Below are positions 33,001 through 41,426 of a DNA stretch of 41,426 bases, piece after piece (the stretch's first letter is position 1; each line of letters begins with the position of its first letter). Location: contig JBBBWG010026690.1 in assembly GCA_037176905.1 (NCBI GenBank), forward strand, positions 1 through 41,426, given 5' to 3'. The DNA is from Azolla pinnata (taxonomy: Eukaryota > Streptophyta > Polypodiopsida > Salviniales > Salviniaceae). Position numbers and translations under genes: made by a program. The notes beneath the pieces were generated by a model that was not told the DNA's origin, did not search any database, and saw nothing but the letters and a program-made list of their open reading frames with translations.

Positions 33001-36000
33001 CCAAATAACCATTGTTTCAGAACTTTTTCTTATGATTTGACTGACTCATACCTGCATTCCAACAAGACCTACAAAAGTCAGGTCACTTTCGATTGTGGCA
33101 TAGCTTTCAGCATTTAGCAGCAGGTTCTGCTGAGGATCTAGAGGACCCGTGTAGTCATCCAAGTTGCCTAAGCCTGTTTTATATGCGCACGCCAAAACTC
33201 GCAAACCTTTGCTTGCTAATAGATTTATGGCCATGCTAATTTTTTCTCTGTACATTCCTTTGAGAGGTACAATTGAACCATCTTGAAGCATAGCATTGAT
33301 GCATCTTTCTAGTACAAATTCTGCTGCTCCCTACAAAAGAGCACTGGTCTTAATCAGCAAAAGAACATCAACACAAAGCCCAGGCATTCGTTACCATTAG
33401 AAATCAGATCCTAGTGTGTCCTAACCTTCACAAGAAGCTTTTTCACGTTTACACCTTCAGAGCTTTCAATAACAATAACACCCATGGATTTCCGGACACG
33501 ATCAAACTCTAAGGTGAAAACTCTCTTGTAAAAATGACGATATGACTCACAGATACCTGCAAATTATGCACACCATATTGAATTGCAGCATTTCTAATCA
33601 GAATCTGGAACTCTCAAGATTTCTTTATTTTTGGCTTCCTTTTGACAAATATAACAAATTTATCCCCCGAAGGAAGTCCAGTTCCTTTTCTTTCACCTGC
33701 CCATGGCTGTGGCCCTGGTCACTTAAACCTTCATCATGGCCATGGTTTTGTGTAGGAGACAACATCAAGCAGCGCTCACGCTTACAGAAAGGAAAAATGT
33801 ATATATTCATGCTGATGAAATAACAGCAACTTACAACAATTCTTGCAGCCTTAGATATAAAACGAAAAAAAGAAATGCAGTATTATACAGAAAACTATGA
33901 TAGAAAAGGAAGAAAAATCAAAGCATACGTAATATTGTGCTCCTGTCTTCAGCAAAACAATCAGTCCTTTCTATATTGGTTCTGATGCCCAACTTCTCCA
34001 CTAAAACCTGTACAACAAGAGAGAAGAGAATACATAGCATAATTAGTTATATGTATGACGTCAAATTAGAATTGCAAAAGAAGAGCAGTCAAATGTTTTG
34101 CAGAGCATGGGATTATTCAAGTAAGTACAGCCTTCGACATCAAATTAGAATTGCAAAAGAAGAGCAGTCAAGTGTTTTGCAGAGCATGGGATTATTCAAG
34201 TAGGTACAGCCTTCGAAATCAAATTAGAATTGCAAAAGAAGAACAGTCAAGTGTTTTTCAGAGCATGGGATTATTCAAGTAGGTACAGGCTTCTGACATG
34301 GGATTATTCAAGTAGGCCACAAGCATGCAGAAAAGAAGAAAAACGTAGCTTCTGACTTACAAGTAAAGCGGCTTCTGTTGGCAACCCATTCGCAACATAT
34401 CTACCATCCTTATACTCTACACCAGCATCATTGCAGACAGAACAAATCTGTGCCAAGGCTTCTAGAGTATGGTCTGAGGTTCCTTGTAATCCAGTTACAA
34501 CACCATCAGTTGGATCATATGTAGTTCCTGTCACTAATAAGAATTGCATCGGTCCAGAATCTTGAAGAGTGAAAATCTGGACCACAGACATCTCATTTGT
34601 GGTTAAGGTTCCAGTTTTGTCTGAACAAATGACAGTGGTGCAACCCAATGTTTCAACAGATGGTAGCTTCCGGACAATAGCATTTTCTTTAGCCATTCTT
34701 CTAGTACCCAATGCTAGGCATGTAGTAATGACAGCCGGAAGGCCTTCTGGGATTGCAGCCACAGCTAGTGCCACGGCAACCTTCAAAATCATCACGAACA
34801 TGGAAAGTCAACTTCATGCGCACATAAGCATGATCAACTTTACGAATATATAAGATTCAGAGAACGAAAAGCATAATATGAAATTAAACAACCCCCATCA
34901 CATATGGCATTGATGTGCAATTATTTTCCATCGTTTCATACACATTGACATGGTAGTATTATCCTGGACAGTGGACATGGCATTGCATTTTATGTGCAAG
35001 CATTTGTGAACTAGAATAATCTGCATATGCAAAGTTCATGTGGACATGGCAGCATTCCACAAGTGAACGCATAGCTATGTACATACACAACATTATTCTA
35101 CTTGCGCAAGAATTTCCATATACATTGCTGTGAGAAGTATGAAAAATATTTTATGTTTTGGCTGATGAAAGATAGAAGGCAAAGTAAGTACCTTAAAATA
35201 GTAGGTTGCTTGTTCTAAGTTGACACTAGGAAAACCACTACCATCCCAAGTAACAAAATACTTGTAGTTAACAAGCCAGACTATAACACAAATCGTTCCA
35301 ACAAACTTAGTCAACGCGTTTGAAAACTCTTCAAGCTTCCTAGACAATGGAGAATCATAGTTCTGAAGAGTCGCATCCTGAATTTGTGCCTGTATCTTGC
35401 CTAGTTCAGTATCCATTCCTGTGTTTGTAACTATGCACAGAATGTTCCCATTTGTGATAGTTGTTCCTGAGAAGACCATGTTTTCTTTACCTTGCAATTC
35501 GATATCTTGGTCATACAATGACTCTACTTCCTTTGAAACAGGTTCACTCTCACCAGTTAATGAAGCTTGTTGAACACGAACTGTCGCTGATTTCAAGAAA
35601 GCAATTCTCATATCAGCTGAAACTTTGTCTCCTGTTCTTAGTTCTACGATATCACCAGGAACCAAATCTCTGGCTGGGATCTCCGTTATATCTTTACCAT
35701 CTCTCATCACTCTGGCTGTCTGGGATTGCATTTGCTTCAGTGCTTGCATGGTGCTCTCTGCTTTGCTCTCTTGCCAAATTCCGATAATACCATTCAATAT
35801 GATGATGGATAATATGATGATTGATTCAGTTAATGATTTGAGGCCAATTGACTGGCCTTCAGGGACATCAGCAAGTGCTAGTACGAAGGAAACGCCAGCA
35901 GCCCCTAGAAGAATCTGCACTAAAGGGTCCTGGAATTGTGCTGCAATAAGTAACCAGAAGGACTTCCCCTGTGGTTGATCCAGTTCATTGAATCCATGTT

Positions 36001-36570
36001 TTCTTCGTTTCTCTTCAATTTGCCAAGAAAATAGACCTGAGCTGAGATCAACTCCGAGCTCATTGGCAACTGTAGCAACTGATTTTGTCCACGCTGAATA
36101 ATGAGCACAGGATGATTCTGTATCAATTGTCTTTCCACTATGGTTATCCTGTATGAAGCCATGGATATTTTCTGACTCACGCCAAACCATATTCATGTCA
36201 TTGTCAGAACTTTCAAAGAAGCTAGGCACTAGAGCAAACACATATGAAATTTGTAAATATGGTGAGCTTCTTAGCATTAAAGTAAAATCTCAGGATATCA
36301 TCCAAGAAAAGAACCTCCTGCAATTTCTACCCGCTTACTAAATGATTTTCCGTGCCTTTTCTATTAAATTTTACAGGACAATTTTGGAAGAGAAATGTGG
36401 CAAAAAGCTTCAGCAACGAAATGAAACACACCTTCTGAGTAGGACGTGAATGAGGAAGATTTGAGGCCAGTGTTGAAGATGTATCGGTTTCTTTAATAGC
36501 TTTAACCTGTCTTGAAAGCCTCTTCATTATGCGGCATGAACACTGTTTCTTCAACGAACAGAGACTCCAT
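30034..36570 (-). CDS. P2A-type Ca2+-transporting ATPase, ECA1/ECA4-like
   Basis: Eight coding exons on the minus strand: 36570-36507, 36228-35192, 34780-34361, 34007-33929, 33556-33426, 33330-33052, 31832-31443 and 30927-30034 (TGA). Junctions are GT-AG with matching phase, giving 1097 aa. If translation starts at ATG 36196 the product is 1065 aa, close to the roughly 1060 aa of plant ECA pumps. The pump uses ATP to move Ca2+ (and often Mn2+) into the ER or other endomembranes. Motifs: [10 protein letters not shown] (TGES at about 246), PEGLP in TM4 (378-382), [13 protein letters not shown] with the phosphorylated Asp at 421, KGAAEF split across an intron (577-582), [28 protein letters not shown] (hinge, 774-786), and [20 protein letters not shown] in TM6. 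Ten membrane segments are expected and the hydrophobic C-terminal set is visible. No calmodulin-binding N-terminus of the ACA type is present. The first exon adds [19 protein letters not shown], giving an N-terminus about 40 residues longer than the Arabidopsis ECAs. Confidence 0.93.
30955..31070 (-). pseudogene. Broken copy of part of the last ATPase exon, inside the intron before it
   Basis: On the minus strand this intronic block reads AAAGAAATGAGTGACACAAT, then GACAATTTCAATAATATAGT, then ATCTACAACAATATGAAGGC and TTTCATATCTAGT. It parallels the true exon at 30812-30920 ([17 protein letters not shown], then [15 protein letters not shown]). The copy can be read as KEMSD-I-L-DNFNNIV, then [11 protein letters not shown], but about ten bases are missing between these parts, so the frame is broken. 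It is a local partial exon duplication, presumably spliced out. Confidence 0.8.
31999..32180. mobile_element. Foldback element 1 (MITE-like hairpin) in an ATPase intron
   Basis: The two arms, 32006-32069 and 32107-32170, are imperfect inverted repeats. ATTGAATGTA, CCCCCAC and TAGTTAGTAGGTA in the left arm are matched by TACATTCAAT, GTGGGGG and TACCTACTAACTA in the right arm. The stem is about 64 bp with few mismatches and a 37-base loop, and weak pairing continues outward (TTTTTG against CAAAAG). No ORF is present. It could be a small non-autonomous DNA transposon or a hairpin-RNA locus. Confidence 0.7.
32275..32740. mobile_element. Foldback element 2 (long inverted repeat) in the same ATPase intron
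   Basis: The left arm (about 32305-32410) and right arm (about 32600-32697) are inverted copies. AAACCAAGAAATACCTG at 32376-32392 is perfectly matched by CAGGTATTTCTTGGTTT at 32622-32638. The pairing continues through TTCCTTTTTG / CAAAAAGGAA on the inner side and CCTGAAA-GTGGTG / CACCACCTTTCAGG and TAAGG / CCTTA on the outer side. Similarity fades outward to about 32275 and 32740. The spacer of about 190 bp contains no ORF. It is unrelated in sequence to the first foldback. Confidence 0.75.
34058..34318. repeat. 79-bp minisatellite in an ATPase intron
   Basis: Three nearly identical units and a truncated fourth share CAAATTAGAATTGCAAAAGA, AGCAGTCAA-TGTTTT and CAGAGCATGGGATTATTCAA. AAGAGCAGTC starts at 34081 and 34160, and the variant AAGAACAGTC at about 34239, so the period is 79 bp. 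The array ends about 45 bp from the donor site of the exon at 34361. Confidence 0.95.
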
Positions 36571-36572
36571 TC

Positions 36573-37680
36573 CTGCAAAATACTTCACCTGTCAAAGAGC
36601 ACCATTCCAGGAAAAGGGAAGCGTTTCTGATGCGCTGCAAATGGCATCATAAATTTAAATACACCACTCCAATACACACAGGTCTAATCTTGTTGAATTA
36701 CCACTTCCATACTTGTTGAATTTCATTATGATGATTGGCTTTCCTCTGCTGAGGGATCATTAAAATTTTCAGATTTGTATGCAGAATTAGAGAAGTTCTG
36801 AGAAAGTTGTATCATTTCATAAGATTAAAAGAAACCATAGAAATAAAACTTACGGATCTGTCATCACAAAGCAGCATTAACTAGGATTATTTATGCTTAA
36901 TAAAGCAATGGGAACAAGATGAATTATTCTGGGCATATAATAGAAGCACAAACTTGGCAAGGTATGTGCTCGAGTCAGACTTCTGTAATGAAAAGAAGAT
37001 TTGGTCATTCTTCATATATCATCATCTTAGGACTGACATAGCATATCAAGTGGAGAACCGTAAAGACAAGCCGCATTCTACAAATAAATGAAACGCTCTT
37101 GGAGGCCCATCATTGCACTAGCCTAACAAATGAAAAGGAACCAAAGCAAGGACTATTATTGCAAATTGAACAACAAAAAATATTATTTTCATACGTATGG
37201 GGCACTTTCTGATGATTGACATTGCATTTGCCTAAATAAACGGACGTAAAACCGGTCAGCTACTGCACACAGTATACAACGTGCAAGGATTGACTGAAAT
37301 GAAAACAAGCATCATTTCGTTTCCACGTAATGGACGAACTTGGACGATCATCGTATAACGAAGACACCGATCGATTGCATGAACAGTTCACTAGCGTAAA
37401 CAGGTCGTATCAGTTTTCTGAGCCAAAAGAACACGGGATAGCATTATATCACCGTGACACTGGAATTAATCGGGATCCAAACAGAGCATTGCATTAAAAC
37501 AAGAAGGAATCGAAACTAAGGCAGCCGCCTTTCCTGTCCATAGTGGAGGCAAGAGCTCTGAGCGCGCGTGTGTTCGTGTGCAACGCAGGTGGATGCATAG
37601 GGATATAGGCGCGTTTGTAAAGGAAAGGGGAAGAAAAACAGATGCAGCAGAAGCGGACAGGGACGACATGAGTTGTGTAC
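36573..37680 (-). other. Probable 5' UTR intron of the Ca2+-ATPase gene
   Basis: The minus strand shows an acceptor TTTTGCAG|GAATGGAGTC at the start of the first coding exon (36572) and a donor CAACAG|GTACACAACT at 37680. No coding sequence is seen between. A first intron of about 1.1 kb in the leader is common in plant pump genes. This is inference from splice signals. Confidence 0.45.
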
Positions 37681-37960
37681 CTGTTGAGGAGCGCGAGAAG
37701 GGAAAGCGAAGCGAACCACGGGGAGGGAAAGGCAGCAGAAGGTGGGGGAAGGAAGCAGCGAAGCAGCAGAAGCAGCAGCAGCAGCAGCAGCAGCCATGGA
37801 AACCGCAGCGCAAATATCCGGAAAAGCTCAGAGAACAGCAACAGCAACAGAATCATCACCATCAGCAGCAGCAGCAGCAGCAGCAGAAGAAGAAGAAGAA
37901 GAAGAAGAAGAAGAAGGAGAAGACGCCATAGCCTCGATCGAGCTCAAGGAAAAAGGAAAT
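37681..37960 (-). promoter_or_regulatory. Probable first leader exon and promoter edge of the Ca2+-ATPase gene, with CAG and GAA runs
   Basis: Plus-strand (CAG)n runs at 37766-37795 and 37863-37887, followed by (GAA)n at 37888-37921, read as CTG and TTC tracts on the minus strand, giving a pyrimidine-rich leader typical of plant 5' UTRs. Several short ATG-started frames occur in it. AT-rich sequence begins beyond 37940. The transcription start is not determined. Confidence 0.4.
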
Positions 37961-39475
37961 AAATAAATAAGCAAATAAGGCGAAATAAAACAAAAAGGAA
38001 AAAACAAAACAGAATAAAATATCTGGTTACCTGTCTTTTTCGTAAAGGTAATTTAAAAATAAATTATCGATGTCAAATAAATCTAACTCTTACAGTGATA
38101 AAGTTCTCGTACAATATAATTGTGGAAGTTGCAAAATCCAACTTCGTTTTTATCATATATATTTGTAAAGATACTCCAAAAAGCTCATCAAATGAGAAAT
38201 CATTTCTTAAGTTTCTACTATATCATATACCCCAAGTACCTTACATAATCAAAATAATATTTTATTATAAACTTCCCTTTTATCGTACGTATTTGTTGAG
38301 ATATTCCAAAAAGTTCATCAAATAAGAAACCATTTCATAAAATCTGACTATATCACATACCCAAGTACCTAACATAATCAAACATAACCTTTTATTATGA
38401 GGTTAATAAAGTTCTATCACCTTTAATGAAAACCCATTGAAAAATGTAATAAAACATTTTTAATTAATGAGCCTCACATTTATGATATAACCATCAATAT
38501 TGCTTTAGCAGCCGGGCAAAATAAAAAATTTGTATCTAATATTTTCGTCGATCACCATAAAGAAAACCCATGTACTCTTGGAAATGTATGTTCATTTAAA
38601 GTCATTTCCAACGGCAACCCACCAACCATGACACACTAAAGAAACACCTTTGCATAAAATTGAAGATAAAATGTTTATCTTGTATCGAAAACGGGAGACC
38701 ATCATCCAACTCCTCAAGTATTATGTCATATATAAAAAACTTTATTCACTATTCGAGCTCTAAGGTTTTTTCTTTTTCTTTTTCTTTTTCTTCTTCTCAG
38801 TTTTCTCTTCCCTAAAGTAAGTTTCTGATAGACATGACCGCAAGAGATGATTCCCATGAAGTTTTTCACACTCCTACCCCCCCGAGATAGATGTGTTAAG
38901 GAATGGGAGACCCTTTTGGTCATGCCAAACGCAAAATACGGTTAGCATAATAATCTCTTGAGCCTCCTTGTTGACAATCAACATATATTCCAATTCCTTC
39001 GAATTAGGGAACACAAAGCACAAAGGTCATACAATCACTCCTTCATGTTTTTGGACTCTGGATTTAGGTGATATACAACAATACACTTTACATACTTGTT
39101 GCACTTTTGGATCCATGTACTTACAAAGGTACACAAAGCAAGCTCCATGTATGTATGAGGCATGGCCTTATAGTTTGATGTTTGCTGAGACTTTAGTATA
39201 ACCAATGAAAGGAATTGTGTGCTAAAAAGAAAACAAGTATATACAGGTACAAAATATAACATGATTTGGATTCACTCTCAAGGTAGCCCCTTAGCAATAA
39301 CATTATATATAATTCTCCTTGGTCTTGATAATCTGATTTACAACCATTTCACAACTGAAATCACATGCATAGTACATACATGATACATGCAGTAACACAA
39401 AAGTGTACAAAGTGAAGAAGGACGGCAACAATTTGAGGCGCATGCCATTGGCAATCAATCCGACAGTTAGCCAGC
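37961..39475. other. AT-rich intergenic region with a 130-bp tandem duplication
   Basis: No supported gene. Two diverged 130-bp copies (about 38145-38274 and 38275-38404) share CCAAAAAG-TCATCAAAT-AGAAA, ACTATATCA-ATACCC and AAGTACCT-ACATAATCAAA. A pyrimidine run lies at 38766-38797. CCCCCCCGAGATAGATGTG followed by TTAAGGAATGGGAG at 38876-38910 looks like the edge of a decayed LTR, but no partner LTR was found. Confidence 0.55.
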
Positions 39476-41426
39476 CTACTTCTTGATGTCTCTCAGGCTT
39501 TTCCGAAGCATGCTCGCAATATATCGAGGGCCCCGGATCGAATAGTGACCATCGGATCGTCCATGAGGATGGGCTGTGTGAAGGGCATTTGGCACAGAAT
39601 CGAGCTCACCGTCGCCATTGCGAGAAGCCGATGGGCGATCGACATAAAACTTCTTTGAGCCTTGGTTAAGCAGAGAGATGAGCGGCAAGCGGTCTGGCTT
39701 CCCAGCAGCAGCTCTAGCAATAAGAGCATCTCTAGGATTTTCCGCGTTGCTGCTTTGGTGATCATCGATTCGTACATGGTAGTTGTTGATGTTCTCAGGA
39801 GACCTCGTTCGGCTCGCGCTCTGCTCGATCGAGTCACCGTCCGAGATCCGAGGAGCACCGAAAGCAAGGCCCTCTTCCTCCTCGTCCATCGGACGACAAC
39901 AGGCACTAATGTCGTCATCTTCTCCTAGCCCTTTTGAAACGACCCCACCAGAAGAAACAAAGAACAGAACAAATTAGCTGGAACTAGTGCCAGAGAATCG
40001 ATCAAGAGCCCCACCAAAGAGATAGCTCGCCTCCTTATCTAGCTCACATTTTAACCATAGATTGTAATATTTGCATTTGTTGAAAATCTCAAACGTCGTA
40101 TATATACGAATGCGAATATTACGAGTATGCTAACTTTATTTTTTTTTAATTTGTTATTTATAATGAAGCTTAGTTTGGTGGTAAAATAACTAAACTATGA
40201 ACTGGAGCTTTAATTTTTTTTGTTTGATTTTTTTTTGTGCAATTTCAAAAAAAAAATATTTTATAAAACGAATGTTTTTTTCTCTTCCTTCATCATTCTT
40301 GAACAATACTTTTATACTGAAATATACATGCACGAATGTATTCTCGACTAAAATCTATGCATTCCAACTACTTCATGTGGATCGATCAGTGAAGTGGACA
40401 GACACAACCGGTTATCACTCTCGTAAAACTGAATTTGTTCTTTTTTCCGATTCGTTCTTTCTATCACGAATTAACCCCTGCCAGAACCGACCACAACGGT
40501 GCGGGTTAATTCATAATGGGAAAGAATCGGTCGACAAGAATGAATACAATGGAAGAAGGAATGTTGGGTAAAAAGGAACCCACTTACACTGTCTTGTGGA
40601 ATAAGCAGTCTTGTCCATCGGAGGAGGATCCTTGTGCCAAGAAGGAGAGGAGGATGATGGGTCTCGTCGGCAATACAGATCTTGGGCCGATGAACCTCTA
40701 GTGCTAGAGTTGAGTGCACAGATGGCTCTACTGGGACTTGTTGCAATAGTAGTAGCAGTGTTTCCACCAGAGCTCAGTAAGCTTGATGAAGAACCTAATC
40801 GATGCCCGATATCAGCGAATCTCTCCCGGGTCTCCGATCGATGCCCAATATCAGCGAATCTCTCCCGAGTCTTTGACTGAAGCCCGATATTATTGAATCT
40901 CTCCGGGGTCTCTGATCGATGCCCGATATCAGCGAACCTCTCCCGAGTCTTTGACTGAAGCTCGATATCATTGAATCTCTCCGGGGTCTCTGATCGATGC
41001 TCGATATCCCTGAATCTCTCCCGCGCCTCTGACTGACACCCGATATCGTCGAATCTCTCCTGGATCTCTGATCGACGCCCGATATCAATGAACCTCTCTT
41101 GGATCTCAGATCGATGCCTGATACCAGCGAATCTCTCCGGGGTCTCTGACCGATGCCCGAGATCATTGAATCTCTCCCGGGTCTTTGTTCGGTGCCCGAT
41201 ATAATTGAATCTCTCTTGGATTTCGGACCGATGCACAGTATCGCCGAACCTCTCATGGAACTTAGAGACTGTACCACATCTGCCGCACCGTAGCTTGTGC
41301 TCCAGCGTCTTCCCGTCAGTGGCGGCTCGACAAGGGAGGAGGAATTCAGGCACTCGGAGGATCGAGGCGCATGCTATGCATGCAACATAAGGAGCCGCAC
41401 GATCTCTGCAAGGCAACGGAGGATAT
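39476..41426 (-). CDS. Zinc-ribbon protein resembling EDR4/DUF3133 family, 3' part, with 13-residue repeats
   Basis: Partial at the right edge. Two exons on the minus strand: 41426-40588, with donor CAGT|GTAAGT, and 39930-39476 (TAG), with acceptor TTTCAAAAG|GG; phases match (T + GG = Trp). The upstream part reads APYVACIACASILRVPEFLL and then HKLRCGRCGTVSKF: two CxxC pairs about 32 residues apart, the spacing and wording of the zinc ribbon near the middle or end of EDR4-like plant proteins (DUF3133). EDR4 itself limits salicylate-dependent defence in Arabidopsis. Then come about twelve 13-residue repeats of the form (T/I)(R/Q/P)ERF-x-D-I-G-H-R-S-E, a Ser/Thr-rich stretch, and in exon 2 an acidic segment (GEDDDISACCRPMDEEEEG) and a basic end (RYIASMLRKSLRDIKK). 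A CAG|AG acceptor near 41406 may be the exon's true 5' edge. Family assignment rests on the zinc ribbon only. Confidence 0.6.
40448..40533. repeat. Imperfect 30-bp inverted repeat in the intron of the zinc-ribbon gene
   Basis: GAATTAACCC (40468-40477) and GGGTTAATTC (40503-40512) form a perfect inverted pair around 25 bases. Outside it TTCTTTC pairs with GAAAGAA and CGATT with AATCG, extending each arm to about 30 bp with mismatches. The inner loop holds ACCG/CGGT. Confidence 0.7.
40790..41262 (-). repeat. 39-bp coding minisatellite (13-residue repeat)
   Basis: About twelve units of 39 bp inside the zinc-ribbon gene, with the plus-strand core CCCGATATCA--GAATCTCTC followed by C(C/T)(G/T)GGTCTCTGA. 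Because 39 is a multiple of three, more than one minus-strand frame stays open. The frame continuous with the zinc ribbon gives the ERF-x-DIGHRSE repeat. Confidence 0.93.

Noticed and set aside
37494..37862. Minus-strand frame of about 122 codons rich in Leu and Phe upstream of the ATPase gene
   Set aside because: It arises from CTG/CTT runs in the probable leader and crosses a good splice donor. No domain is visible.
40795..41277. Second minus-strand frame of 160 codons in the 39-bp repeat (Arg-Asp-Ser-Ile-Ser-Gly-type units)
   Set aside because: A 39-bp period keeps several frames open. This frame is not continuous with the zinc ribbon, and the other one also splices in phase to exon 2.
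1..41426. tRNA, rRNA or snRNA genes
   Set aside because: I looked for cloverleaf-type boxes and rRNA-like stretches and saw none convincing. A covariance-model scan was not possible here.

Overview
The window is nuclear DNA of a land plant. The evidence is spliced plant-type genes with canonical GT-AG introns, two large intronless pentatricopeptide-repeat (PPR) genes, a plastid-type arogenate dehydrogenase, and CCCTAAA-type plant telomeric repeats. The wording of the PLS-class PPR protein (recurring LVDMYAKCG, RDVVSWNALIAGYA), the roomy introns and the many microsatellites remind me most of a fern or another seed-free vascular plant. That placement is inference. There are two runs of exactly 100 N, which are assembly gaps.

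Layout. 1-160: relic of a LINE retrotransposon (minus). 162-2000: no gene, small duplications. 2000-2570: CATA/CATG and GAA microsatellites that lead into a four-exon TFIIE-beta gene (2778-6192, plus). 7517-10655 (minus): a six-exon quinone oxidoreductase of the PIG3 type. About 10830-11560: a roughly 60-bp minisatellite just upstream of it. 12550-13455: a composite array of telomeric repeats and a fixed spacer, ending about 130 bp before an intronless E-type PPR gene (13589-16336, plus). 18582-20315 (minus): an intronless P-class PPR gene, convergent with the previous one. 21623-26478 (minus): a seven-exon arogenate dehydrogenase, whose upstream flank is 1.3 kb of TATG/CATG repeat with the second gap. 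28000-29200: diverged repeats and a decayed LINE. 30034-36570 (minus): an ECA-type Ca2+-ATPase with eight coding exons. Its introns hold two foldback elements, a 79-bp minisatellite and a broken copy of part of its own last exon. 37681-37960: its probable 5' leader exon. 38000-39470: AT-rich, no gene. 39476-41426 (minus): the 3' part of a zinc-ribbon protein that resembles EDR4/DUF3133 proteins and carries about twelve 13-residue repeats; it runs off the right edge.

The genes do not form a pathway. They are separate housekeeping or organelle genes: RNA polymerase II initiation, quinone/NADPH chemistry, organelle RNA processing (two genes), plastid tyrosine synthesis, Ca2+ pumping, and a possible defence regulator. 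I assembled exon models by matching reading phase across GT-AG junctions. The totals agree with family lengths I know: 325 aa for the oxidoreductase, 296 aa for TFIIE-beta, 403 aa for TyrA, and 1065-1097 aa for the ATPase.

I found no clear new multi-gene system. The most unusual items are the 13-residue repeat fused to a zinc ribbon, the telomere/spacer array next to a PPR promoter, and the intronic foldbacks and exon relic in the Ca2+-ATPase gene.
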